NCBI GenBank assembly: GCA_963702705.1
Contig: CAVPDR010000002.1
Coordinates: forward strand, 124,001 to 188,000
Source of the DNA: VRUE01 sp963702705
Lineage (GTDB): Bacteria; Actinomycetota; Thermoleophilia; Solirubrobacterales; 70-9
DNA length: 64,000 nt
Direction of reading: 5' to 3'
A program made the position numbers and the translations under genes. Numbering within the stretch: position 1 is the stretch's first letter; every line of letters begins with the position of its first letter. The notes beneath the pieces are model-generated. The model searched no databases and was not told the origin of the DNA. It saw only the letters and a list, made by a program, of their open reading frames with translations. Below are positions 23,974-32,842 of the stretch, in pieces.

Positions 23974-24440
23974 GCGACGCTTCCGTGAAAGCTGGCGCGA
24001 GGGAGGTCGGCGAGCGAGTCCCATTGGACGAAGAAGGAGGTGGCGAGCGGGTAGACGAGCCTTCCCGTAAGCGCCAGCTTCTCGACCCGCGTGATCGACT
24101 CGACGTAGACGAGGCGTCGGCGCTGCAGGCGACCGAGCAGGAAGAAGGGCAGCGCCAGGCCGGCGCCCGTGGAGACGATCACGCTGGGATCCTGCTCGCG
24201 CAGGACCCGCCGGGCGAGGCGCAGGTTGCGGAAGAAGTTGCCGATGTTGCGGGGCGTCGGCCCGTGGCCGTAGGTGACGTCCTCGTCCTTGAGCAGGTAC
24301 TCGACGTCGGTCGAGCGCAACGTTACCCAGCTTCGCTCCATGTCCCCCCAGGCAGGTTCGAGGGCCAGCATCTGCAGCAGGTGGCCGCCGGGCGAGGCGA
24401 CGATCAGGACCTTCCCGGGGTCGCTTCCCGCCATCTTCAC
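23970..24440 (-). CDS. Glycosyltransferase membrane half, Alg14/PssD type
   Basis: A 156-residue acceptor-binding subunit. 'VLIVASPGGHLLQMLAL' is the conserved N-terminal glycine loop, and 'PRNIGNFFRNLRLARRVLREQDPSVIVSTGAGLALPFFLLG' matches the Alg14 core. The GTG at 24440 overlaps the deacetylase stop as GTGA; an ATG lies two codons later. It recruits the Alg13-like half encoded just downstream to the membrane. The three genes 24437-25183, this one and 23497-23973 form a tightly overlapping operon. Confidence 0.9.
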   Translation of the reverse strand: MKMAGSDPGKVLIVASPGGHLLQMLALEPAWGDMERSWVTLRSTDVEYLLKDEDVTYGHGPTPRNIGNFFRNLRLARRVLREQDPSVIVSTGAGLALPFFLLGRLQRRRLVYVESITRVEKLALTGRLVYPLATSFFVQWDSLADLPRASFHGSVA

Positions 24441-25183
24441 ACCGTCGGGCCCGCCGAGGCCGAAAGGGCGTCGCAAGCCTCGCCGAGGGTGACGAGGTCG
24501 AGGCTAAGCGCGGCGGCGCGATCGGCGATCGTCGCGATTGCGCGTGCCGTCTCGGTCGCGCTCGGTCGCACCGCGTAGCGCGCCGAGTCGTGGAGGAGGA
24601 CGATCGAGCCGTCGTCGAGGTCGCGATTCACCCGCCGGGAGATGCGCTCGCTCGACAGCGGTTCCCAATCCAGCCCCCATGTCGACCAGTAGGCGACCTC
24701 AAGCTCGAGCCGGCGGCAGACCTCGGCACCCTGTGGGCTGAGCTTGCCGTAGGGGGGGCGGTAGAAGCGGGGCGGGGCGCCGAGAACCGCTGCGACCGCC
24801 TCGTAGCCGGCCTCGATGTCGGCAACCGACTCCTCGGCGGGGACGCGGTCGTGGCGAAAGTGGCGCTGGCCATGGACCCCGATCTCGTGGCCGCGGGCGA
24901 GGATCTCGGCCGTGACGCCGGGCGACTCGGCCATCTGCTCGCCAACCAGGAAGAAGGTCGCCTTCGCGCCTGCGGAGTCAAGCGCGTCAAGGATCGCGGC
25001 GGTCCCCTCCGGCGAAGAGTCGGGTCCATCGTCGAAGGTCAACACGGCCTGGCCAGCAGCAGGGACCCGCTCAACCCCGGGCATTTCACGCCAGCGCCGC
25101 GAGCGACTGAGCGAGCGCTCCTGCAGCGCGCAGCGCAGAGAGAGCGGCAGGAGCCTGCGGAGGCGGTGGATGTGTCGGCGCAT
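24437..25183 (-). CDS. Polysaccharide deacetylase (NodB domain, CE4)
   Basis: Metal-dependent deacetylase of 248 residues that removes N- or O-acetyl groups from a polysaccharide. The catalytic base and metal Asp are in 'LTFDDGPDSSPEGT', the two metal His in 'IGVHGQRHFRHD', the third motif is 'FYRPPYGKLSP', and the fifth is 'IVLLHDSARY'. The N-terminus is Arg-rich with no clear signal peptide, so export is uncertain; it could act inside on a lipid-linked sugar, fitting the two glycosyltransferase subunits downstream. The start ATG at 25183 faces a 217-bp gap before the beta-helix genes, which holds promoters for both directions but no site I can assign firmly. Confidence 0.9.
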   Translation of the reverse strand: MRRHIHRLRRLLPLSLRCALQERSLSRSRRWREMPGVERVPAAGQAVLTFDDGPDSSPEGTAAILDALDSAGAKATFFLVGEQMAESPGVTAEILARGHEIGVHGQRHFRHDRVPAEESVADIEAGYEAVAAVLGAPPRFYRPPYGKLSPQGAEVCRRLELEVAYWSTWGLDWEPLSSERISRRVNRDLDDGSIVLLHDSARYAVRPSATETARAIATIADRAAALSLDLVTLGEACDALSASAGPTV

Positions 25184-25400
25184 CTGCGAGAAAAACGTTG
25201 GACCTTATCTCGAACTTTTGTTCTTCCGACTGCCGATCCGCCCCACATCTCGACAGAACTGAATCCGTATACATAACTCGCCGGGATGTGGGTGGTCCCA
25301 GGGGCGTGCTCGGACCTTCGTCCACCCATCCCGCCTCCCTTCGTCCACTTCACCCCACCTCCCAATCGAGGCGCACCCACCCGCACCGATAACGGGTGCA

Positions 25401-27650
25401 ATGCGCAAGATCTTCAATACATTCCCCCCGTCCTGGTCCCTCCTCGTCGCCATCGTCACCCTGACCGCTTTGCTGGTCGCCCCGAGCGCCGCTGTTGCCA
25501 GGAACGGCAAGCTGGACAGGGGTGTGACGTCAGCTCGCGTGGTGACAAAACGCGTGACCGCATCGCGCTATTCCTCCGATCCCGACCGGGACGGGTTGAG
25601 CACCCGAACCGAGCAGCGCAAGACGCGAACCAACCCTTACAAGTTCGACACCGATGGCGACGGCTTCGGCGACGGCGCCGAGGTCCTCGCCGGCTCGAAT
25701 CCGCTCGACCCGAACAGCACCCCGGCGGGACCCCCCGCGCCGACCCCGCCGCCCGCCGACACGACTCCGCCCGAGACGACGATCAGCTCGGGGCCCTCGG
25801 CGACCACGACTTCCACGGCGGCAAGCTTTGCCTTCGCCGCCAGCGAGAGCGGCTCGACCTTCCAGTGTTCGTTCGACTCGAGCACTTGGGGTAGCTGCGT
25901 CTCGCCGAAGGCCTACAGCGGCCTCGCTGTCGGCTCGCACACCTTCGCTGTCAAGGCAACCGATGCGGCGGGCAATACCGACGCGACACCGGCCACGCGC
26001 AGCTGGACCGTCGAAAGCGAAGTCCCTCTTGCTGACACCACTCCTCCCGACACCATGATCACGTCGGGTCCGTCCGGCACAACCACCGCGACCAGCGCCA
26101 GCCTCGGCTTCAATGCGACCGAGAGCGGATCCACATACAAATGCTCGTTCGACTCGAGCTCGTGGGGCGCCTGCGTCTCGCCGAAAGCCTACGGTCCACT
26201 GGCAGCCGGCGCTCACACCTTCTCGGTCAAGGCAACAGACGCGGCTGGCAACACAGACGCGACTCCCGCCACTCGCAGCTGGACGGTCGAAGCGGAAGCT
26301 CCTCCGGTGGACACGACTCCGCCCGATACCACGATCAGCTCCGGCCCGACCGGCACGACGACTTCCACCAGCGCCAGCCTCGGCTTCAGCTCAACGGAGA
26401 GCGGCTCCACCTTCCAGTGCTCACTTGACTCCGGCTCCTGGGGCGCTTGCACGTCGCCAAAGGCCTACGGCGGCCTCGCTCTCGGCTCGCACAGTTTCTC
26501 GGTGAAAGCGACTGACGCGGCCGGCAACCCCGACACGACTCCCGCGACGCGCAGTTGGACCGTCGAAACGGAAGTGACCGGCAGTGGCGGCTGCACCCAG
26601 ACCCTGGCCTCCGGCGCCAACCTCTCCACCGCGGTCTCCAACGCCGCGAGCGGAGCGGTCATCTGCCTCGGCAGCGGCTCCTACAGCATCAACGTCACCA
26701 AAGCGAACAAGTCGAGCATGGTGACAATCAAGCCGGCCGCGGGCGCCGCTCCCACCCTCGGTTACTCGATGCTGAACCAGGCGACCAACCTTCGCTTCCA
26801 AGAACTCAAGTTCACAGGCGGGATCGAGGCCCTCGGCCCGGCCAGCAAACTGCAGTTCGTGAAAAACGAATTCGTCGGTCCGTTCGGATTCCACGGCAAC
26901 GGCCAGGCGCAGAGCAACGGCACGGAAGTGACCGACGTCCTCTTCGAAGGCAACTACCTGCACGACCTCGATTACACCGGTAACCAGGGCACCGCGAACG
27001 GGTACGGCGTGACCGCATCCAACGGGGTCTCCCGCTTCACGATCGTCAACAACACGATCAAGAGCACGGCCTCCGACTACCTCCAGTTCGCCTCGCCGAA
27101 CACGGTCACGATCGACCACAACACGTTCCTCGGCCCGAGTCTGCTCGGTAGCCACGTCGACCACCAGGACCTGGTCCAGATCTTTGGCGGCGGCAAAAAC
27201 GTCACCTTCACCAACAACGTCGCCCGCAACACCGAAACGCAGGAGAGCCTGCTCTTCCAGGAGGGCGCCTTCAGCAACGTCGTGATCGAAAACAACCTCT
27301 TCGATCACGATAGCCGCGGCTACACCTGCCAGCTCTACCAGTCGACCGGGATGATCTTCCGCGACAACACCGTCGTCGGCAGCCACTGGGGATGCCTGTT
27401 CCGCGACCTCGCGTCGAGCGCAGCCGGCAGCGGCTACCAAGTCGATCACAACATCTTCACGAACACGGCCGAAGGCTCCGACGTCTCGACCGAGGGCCGC
27501 GCCGCCAGCTGGGGCAGCTACGACTACAACGTCTCCGAAGACGGCTCGGCAGGCGGCTCGCATTCAGTACGAAATTGGTCCCCTTCGTGGCTGGATACGA
27601 CCAATTACGTGCCCCAGGGGCTTGCATTTTCCGCCGGTTACCGCCCCTGA
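25401..27650 (+). CDS. Secreted beta-helix protein 1 with TSP3-like and three Ig-like repeats
   Basis: A 749-residue exported protein. A signal peptide (about 1-34) is followed by an Asp-rich calcium-type segment ('DPDRDGLSTRTEQ' and 'DTDGDGFGDGAEV', about 59-105). Three Ig-like repeats of about 88 residues come next, each opening 'DTTPPDTTISSGP' and closing 'TDAAGNTDATPATRSWTV' (about 118-392). The C-terminal 350 residues form a right-handed parallel beta-helix starting 'GCTQTLASGANLSTAVSNA', with 'HNTFLGPSLLGSHVDHQDL' and 'NNLFDHDSRGYTCQLYQS'. It is the first of four tandem paralogues. The helix fold is shared by polysaccharide lyases and phage tailspikes, but no catalytic set can be identified. 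Confidence 0.88.
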   Translation: MRKIFNTFPPSWSLLVAIVTLTALLVAPSAAVARNGKLDRGVTSARVVTKRVTASRYSSDPDRDGLSTRTEQRKTRTNPYKFDTDGDGFGDGAEVLAGSNPLDPNSTPAGPPAPTPPPADTTPPETTISSGPSATTTSTAASFAFAASESGSTFQCSFDSSTWGSCVSPKAYSGLAVGSHTFAVKATDAAGNTDATPATRSWTVESEVPLADTTPPDTMITSGPSGTTTATSASLGFNATESGSTYKCSFDSSSWGACVSPKAYGPLAAGAHTFSVKATDAAGNTDATPATRSWTVEAEAPPVDTTPPDTTISSGPTGTTTSTSASLGFSSTESGSTFQCSLDSGSWGACTSPKAYGGLALGSHSFSVKATDAAGNPDTTPATRSWTVETEVTGSGGCTQTLASGANLSTAVSNAASGAVICLGSGSYSINVTKANKSSMVTIKPAAGAAPTLGYSMLNQATNLRFQELKFTGGIEALGPASKLQFVKNEFVGPFGFHGNGQAQSNGTEVTDVLFEGNYLHDLDYTGNQGTANGYGVTASNGVSRFTIVNNTIKSTASDYLQFASPNTVTIDHNTFLGPSLLGSHVDHQDLVQIFGGGKNVTFTNNVARNTETQESLLFQEGAFSNVVIENNLFDHDSRGYTCQLYQSTGMIFRDNTVVGSHWGCLFRDLASSAAGSGYQVDHNIFTNTAEGSDVSTEGRAASWGSYDYNVSEDGSAGGSHSVRNWSPSWLDTTNYVPQGLAFSAGYRP

Positions 27651-27689
27651 GGGCTCGGTACGGACCTCGCCGCATGCAAGAATGCCGCC

Positions 27690-30209
27690 GTGGGCGCCTA
27701 CCGACTTTTGTTGAGCATCCTCCTGGCAGCTGCCGTATTGCCCGCCGCTGCCCAGGGCCACGCTGGACCGGACCCTGTCGGCGCCGTTCGGATCTCGCCC
27801 CGGGCCCCGGACTACCGCGGGCTGAATTCCTCTCACGCGGTTCTCTACTGGAAGCTTCGCGGCAGCTCCGATCCCGACCGGGACGGCTTGCGGAACTGGA
27901 CCGAGTTGCACCGAACCAAGACCGACCCGCGCAGATATGACACGGATGGCGACGGGGTCGGCGATGGCAGTGAGCTGCTGGCCGGCACGAATCCGCGGGA
28001 CCGAACCAGCGTGCCGGGCCCGCTGGGGATCCTGCTGGCCGTTGCCGATGCGGTTGTCGCAGTCGCCACCGAACCGGTCGGCGACACTACGGCGCCCAAC
28101 ACCACAATCCTTTCCGGCCCCGCCGTAACGACCACTTCGACCAGTGCCAGCTTCGGCTTCACTTCGAGCGAGGGCAATTCGAGCTTTGAGTGCAGGCTCG
28201 ACTCCGGCCCATGGAGCGCCTGCGACTCGCCGAGGGAATACAGCTCACTGACGATCGGCTCGCACACCTTCTCGGCGAGAGCCACCGACGCGGCCGGCAA
28301 CACCGATGCCTCGCCGGCGAGCCGTACCTGGACCGTACGGGCACTGGGCGACACCACTCCGCCCAACACCTCGATCGTCGCGGGGCCCTCCGGCACGACA
28401 GCGTCAACGACAGCGAGCTTCGATTTCTCCTCGAGCGAGAGCGGGTCGAGCTTTCAGTGCAAACTTGACTCGGCCTCCTGGAAAGCGTGCGCCGAATCGG
28501 AATCCTTCTCCTCCTTGACGCCGGGGAGCCACACGGTTGCGGTCAGGGCCGTCGATGCCTCGGGTAACACGGACCCCACTCCTGCCACCCGGAGCTGGAC
28601 CGTGCAGACCTCGGGCGATACGACTCCACCCGACACGACGATCCTTTCCGGGCCCGCCGCAACGACCGCCTCGACCAGCGCCAGCTTCAGCTTCAACTCG
28701 AGCGAGGCCAATTCCAGCTTTGAATGCTCGCTCGACTCGGGACTCTGGGGGGACTGCGCCTCTCCAGCCTCCTACAGCTCCTTGGCCGCCGGCTCGCACA
28801 CCTTCTCGGCGAGGGCCACCGACGCGGCCGGCAACACCGACGCCTCGCCGGCAAGCCGTACCTGGACCGTGGAAGCAGCACCCGATACGACACCGCCCCA
28901 GACCTCGATCGCCTCCGGCCCGTCAGGAACGACTTTCTCGACCACCGCCAGCTTCGGCTTCTACGCGAGCGAGGGTGGCTCCAGTTTCGAGTGCCAACTC
29001 GACGCTGGTCCCTGGAGCGCCTGCACGACACCGCAGGCCTACGCCTCTCTCGGGCTCGGCCCTCACACCTTCGCGGTAAGGGCTACCGACGCGGCCGGCA
29101 ACACCGACGCCTCGCCCGCCAGTCGCGCCTGGACAGTCGAAAGCGGTAGCTGCACGCAGACCCTCTCCCCCGGCGCAAGTCTCTCCAGTGCCATTTCCAG
29201 CGCACCCGCCGGAACGGTGCTCTGTCTCGACGGAGGCTCCTGGTCGTTCAACCTCTCGGGCGTCAGCAAGTCCGACTACGTGACCGTGCAGTCGAGTGGG
29301 GAACAGCTTGCAAGTCTCTCTTACTCGATACTCACGAACTCGCGCTTCCTGCGCTTTCGGGATCTGAAGTTCACCGGCGGCGCGGAGATGATCGGCACCT
29401 CCAATCACATCGAGTTCCTCGACAGCGAGTTCACCGGCCCCTTCGGCATTCGCGCCAATGGCGAAGAGGCAAGCAGGGGCACCAACGTCACCGACGTTCT
29501 GATCGAAGGGAACTATCTCCACGACCTGGACTACACGGGGTCGCAGGGAACGGCGAACGGCTACGGAGTGACGGCCGTCAACGGCGTCGAACGCTTCACA
29601 ATTAAAGGCAACACGATCAAGTCTCCGGCCTCTGACTACCTGCAGTCGGCCTCACCGGTCGATTTCGTCGTAGACCACAACACGTTCCTCGGTCCCTCGC
29701 TGCTGGGCTCCCATCAGGACCACCAGGACCTCTGGCAGGTCTTCGGCGGCGGGACCAACGTCACGTTCACGAACAACGTGGCTCGCAACACCCAGACCCA
29801 GGAGTCGCTGCTCTTCCAGGAGGGTGCCTTCAGGAATGTCGTGATCGAAAACAACCTCTTCGATCACGACTCGCGAGGCTACACCTGCCAGCTCTACCAG
29901 TCGACCGGGATGATCTTCCGCAACAACACCGTCGTCGGCAGCCACTGGGGATGCCTGTTCCGCGACCTCGCGTCGAGCTCCGCCGGCAGCGGCTACCAGG
30001 TCGACCACAACGTCTTTGCCCAGACGGAGGCCAGCGTAGACGTCTCCACCGAGGGTCGGGCCGGCAGCTGGGGTACCTACGACTACAACGTATCCAGCGA
30101 CAACTCGGCCAGTGGCTCGCACTCAGTACGAAATTGGTCTCCTTCTTGGTCAGACACGACGAACTACACCCCGCTCGCGCTGCCATTTGCGGCCGGATAC
30201 CGCCCCTGA
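27690..30209 (+). CDS. Secreted beta-helix protein 2 with TSP3-like and four Ig-like repeats
   Basis: An 839-residue paralogue of the preceding protein, built the same way: signal peptide (about 1-24), calcium-type segment 'DPDRDGLRNWTEL' with 'DTDGDGVGDGSELLAG', then four Ig-like repeats instead of three, then the beta-helix opening 'SCTQTLSPGASLSSAISSAPAG'. In the helix 'NGYGVTAVNGVERFTIKGN', 'HNTFLGPSLLGSHQDHQDL' and 'GSHWGCLFRDLASS' are almost identical to copy 1, whereas the Ig part is more diverged. The GTG start lies six bases after AAGAAT (27678-27683), a leaderless arrangement. The genes are 39 bp apart and probably arose by tandem duplication. Confidence 0.87.
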   Translation: MGAYRLLLSILLAAAVLPAAAQGHAGPDPVGAVRISPRAPDYRGLNSSHAVLYWKLRGSSDPDRDGLRNWTELHRTKTDPRRYDTDGDGVGDGSELLAGTNPRDRTSVPGPLGILLAVADAVVAVATEPVGDTTAPNTTILSGPAVTTTSTSASFGFTSSEGNSSFECRLDSGPWSACDSPREYSSLTIGSHTFSARATDAAGNTDASPASRTWTVRALGDTTPPNTSIVAGPSGTTASTTASFDFSSSESGSSFQCKLDSASWKACAESESFSSLTPGSHTVAVRAVDASGNTDPTPATRSWTVQTSGDTTPPDTTILSGPAATTASTSASFSFNSSEANSSFECSLDSGLWGDCASPASYSSLAAGSHTFSARATDAAGNTDASPASRTWTVEAAPDTTPPQTSIASGPSGTTFSTTASFGFYASEGGSSFECQLDAGPWSACTTPQAYASLGLGPHTFAVRATDAAGNTDASPASRAWTVESGSCTQTLSPGASLSSAISSAPAGTVLCLDGGSWSFNLSGVSKSDYVTVQSSGEQLASLSYSILTNSRFLRFRDLKFTGGAEMIGTSNHIEFLDSEFTGPFGIRANGEEASRGTNVTDVLIEGNYLHDLDYTGSQGTANGYGVTAVNGVERFTIKGNTIKSPASDYLQSASPVDFVVDHNTFLGPSLLGSHQDHQDLWQVFGGGTNVTFTNNVARNTQTQESLLFQEGAFRNVVIENNLFDHDSRGYTCQLYQSTGMIFRNNTVVGSHWGCLFRDLASSSAGSGYQVDHNVFAQTEASVDVSTEGRAGSWGTYDYNVSSDNSASGSHSVRNWSPSWSDTTNYTPLALPFAAGYRP

Positions 30210-30260
30210 GCTGATTCTAAGCGCCCGCCTCGGTCCTGAGGTACGTGCAAAGATCGCAAC

Positions 30261-31608
30261 GTGCGGGCTTGGGCGCTTCTGCTGGTTCTTCTCTGTGCGG
30301 CGACGTTGCTGCCGGCCACCGCGTTCTCGCATGGCAGGCGCGCGCACCGCAAGCTTGGCGTCGCGGCAGCTCGAAGTCGTCAAGCGTCCAAGCCTTCCGC
30401 GGGGGGCCGTCGACGACAAGGCCGTCGGCACCCCTGTCGCCACGGCAACACCCGGGACGACAGCGTCCCCGCAGCCACCGGGCTCTCCGCCCCAGCCTCC
30501 GGCCGAACCGCCCCCGGAGGAAGTGATCGAACCGCAACCGCCGGGCGAATGCACGACGACCCTTCCGTCGGGGGCGGACGCCTCCGAAGCTGTCTCCAAT
30601 GCCGCGGGCGGAGCAGTGATCTGCCTGAGCGGCGGTTCCTACAGCGTCAACGTCACCGCAGCGAATAAGGCGAGCATGGTCACGATTAGACCGGCCCCCG
30701 GCGCCACCCCGAGCCTCGCCTACTCACTGCTCGACCGAGCGACCAACCTTCGCTTCCAGGAACTCACGTTCACCGGCGGGATCGAGGTGCTCGGCCCGGC
30801 GAGCAAGCTCCAGTTCATCGACAGCGAATTCGTCGGCCCGTTCGGCATCCACGCCAACGGCCAGCAGGAGAGTGCCGGCAGTGAAGTAACCGACGTCTTG
30901 ATCGACGGCAACTACCTTCATGACCTCGACTACAGCGGCTCCCAGGGGGCGGCCAACGGATACGGCATCACCGGGTCCAACGGCGTCTCGCACTTCACGA
31001 TCACCAACAACACGATCAAGAGCCCGGCCTCCGACTACATCCAGTCGGCCAGCCCGTTCGACTGGGTCGTCGACCGCAACACCTTCCTCGGCCCCAGCCT
31101 GCTCGGCGAACACGAAGACCACCAGGATCTCTGGCAGGTCTTCGGCGGCGGCAAAGACATCGTCTTCACCAACAACGTCGCCCGGGATACAGAAACCCAG
31201 GAGGGACTGCTCTTTCAGGAAGGCACCTTTGAAAACGTCGACGTCGAGAACAATCTCTTCGACCACGACTCCCTCGGCTTCACCTGTCAGGTCTATCAAT
31301 CGACGGGTCTGATCTTCCGCGACAACACGATCGTCGGCAGCCGCTGGGGCTGCCTCTTTCGCGATCTTGCCTCCGACCCTCCCGGCAGCGGCTACGAAGT
31401 CGACCACAACGTCTTCGCCGAAACGACCGAAGGCGCGGGCCTGTCCGAAGAGGGGCGCGCTGAAAACTGGGGCACCTACGACTACAACGTCTCCAGCGAC
31501 GACTCTGCCGATGGGCTGCACTCAGTACGAAATTGGTCTCCTTCTTGGGTCGACACGACCGACTACACACCGCTCGGGCTGCCATTTGCGGCCGGGTACC
31601 GTCCCTAG
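30261..31608 (+). pseudogene. Secreted beta-helix protein 3, frameshifted at a poly-G run
   Basis: The GTG at 30261, six bases after AAAGAT, opens a clear signal peptide ('MRAWALLLVLLCAATLLPATAFS'), but that frame then becomes non-sense after about residue 48. The mature part, beginning 'AVDDKAVGTPVATATPG', continues in the +1 frame to 31608. The switch point is a run of six G at 30401-30406; with five G the two parts join to a 448-residue protein. It has a Pro-rich linker ('PPGSPPQPPAEPPPEE') in place of Ig repeats and then the same beta-helix. The alternative ATG at 30112 would overlap gene 2 and lack a signal peptide. Whether this is a real mutation, a phase-variable tract or a sequencing error cannot be told here. 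Confidence 0.75.
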
Positions 31609-31649
31609 CGCACCGCGGTCGCAAAGCCCGTCCGTGCCACAATGGCGCC

Positions 31650-32828
31650 GTGCGCGTCTGGTGGCTTCCGCTGCTTCTCCTCCTGGCGCTAGCTGGATTG
31701 CAGATCGGCTCGCTGCTGCCTGATTTCTCTCCCGCCAAAGCCAGATCGCCGCATTTCGGCGTGTCCTGCACGAAGACGCTCGCCCCCCGTTCAAGCGTCT
31801 CGACCGCGCTCTCGGCGGCGCGCGGCGGCTCGACGATCTGCCTCAAGAGCGGCACCTACGACGCGATCGAAGCGGTCGCGGTGAAGAAGTCACCGGCGGT
31901 GACGATTCGCCCGGCGCCCGGCGCGCGGGCGACGTTGAGAGGAATCGACCTGATCGATCCCGCCGGGCTGCGCTTCGTCGCGCTCGACCTCACCGATGGT
32001 GTCAGCGTCTCACCCTCTGCCTCCAACATTCAGTTCATCGGCAACGACATCACCGGCCACAACGGCATCTACATGTTCGGCGACTACCGGATCGGCAAAC
32101 GGATCGAGAACGTCACGATCGAAGGCAACCGCATCCACGACATCGATTACAGCGGCAGCCAGGAAACCGGATACGGCTACGGGATCGAGGGCGTCGGCGA
32201 CGTCCGCCACGTGGTCATCCGCGGCAACACGATCCAGAGCACGGCCTCCGACTACCTACAGTCGGCGACGCCGGTGCACTGGGTCGTCGACCACAACACC
32301 TTCCTCGGCCCCAGCCTGCTCGGCACCCACGAAGACCACCAGGACCTCTGGCAGATCTTCGGCGGCGGCCGCGACATCGCCTTCACCGACAACGTGGCGC
32401 GCCACACCGGCACCCAGGAGAGCCTGCTCTTCCAGGAAGGTGCCTTCCGCAAGGTCGTGGTCAGCAACAACCTCTTCGACCACGACAGCCGCGGCTACAC
32501 CTGCCAGATCTACCAGTCCAGCGGCCTCGTCTTCACCCGCAACACGATCGTCGGCAGCCGCTGGGGCTGTCTCTTCCGCGATGAAGCGAGCAGTCCTCCC
32601 GGCAGCGACTACCGGGTCGAAGAGAACGTCTTCGCCGAGACCAGGGACGGACCCGACCTCTCGGCCGAGGGTCGCGCGGCAAGCTGGGGCAGCTACGACT
32701 ACAACGTCTCCAGCGACGCCTCGGCGAGTGGCCCCCACTCGCTGCGCCGCTGGTCGCCGCGCTGGGCGAACACTTCGACCTACCCCCCGCTCGGGCTCCC
32801 CTTCCCCGCCGGCTACGCCGCACCCTGA
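31650..32828 (+). CDS. Secreted beta-helix protein 4
   Basis: A 392-residue member of the same family without Ig repeats or linker. The signal peptide 'VWWLPLLLLLALAGLQIGSLL' is followed almost at once by the helix ('SCTKTLAPRSSVSTALSAARGG'). It keeps 'HNTFLGPSLLGTHEDHQDL', 'TQESLLFQEGAF', 'NNLFDHDSRGYTCQIYQS' and 'GSRWGCLFRDEAS', but has diverged more in the first coils ('GIYMFGDYRIGKRIENV'). The GTG at 31650, six bases after CACAAT (31638-31643), is preferred to an ATG 39 codons upstream that would lie inside gene 3. Probably a surface or secreted carbohydrate-binding or -cleaving protein. Only 14 bp separate it from the convergent glycosyltransferase. Confidence 0.87.
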   Translation: MRVWWLPLLLLLALAGLQIGSLLPDFSPAKARSPHFGVSCTKTLAPRSSVSTALSAARGGSTICLKSGTYDAIEAVAVKKSPAVTIRPAPGARATLRGIDLIDPAGLRFVALDLTDGVSVSPSASNIQFIGNDITGHNGIYMFGDYRIGKRIENVTIEGNRIHDIDYSGSQETGYGYGIEGVGDVRHVVIRGNTIQSTASDYLQSATPVHWVVDHNTFLGPSLLGTHEDHQDLWQIFGGGRDIAFTDNVARHTGTQESLLFQEGAFRKVVVSNNLFDHDSRGYTCQIYQSSGLVFTRNTIVGSRWGCLFRDEASSPPGSDYRVEENVFAETRDGPDLSAEGRAASWGSYDYNVSSDASASGPHSLRRWSPRWANTSTYPPLGLPFPAGYAAP

Positions 32829-32842
32829 TCGGCGCTGGCGGC

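Noticed and set aside
30112..30260. ATG at 30112 as the start of beta-helix gene 3
   Set aside because: It overlaps the end of gene 2 by 98 bp and gives no signal peptide, whereas the GTG at 30261 has both a -10 element and a signal peptide.
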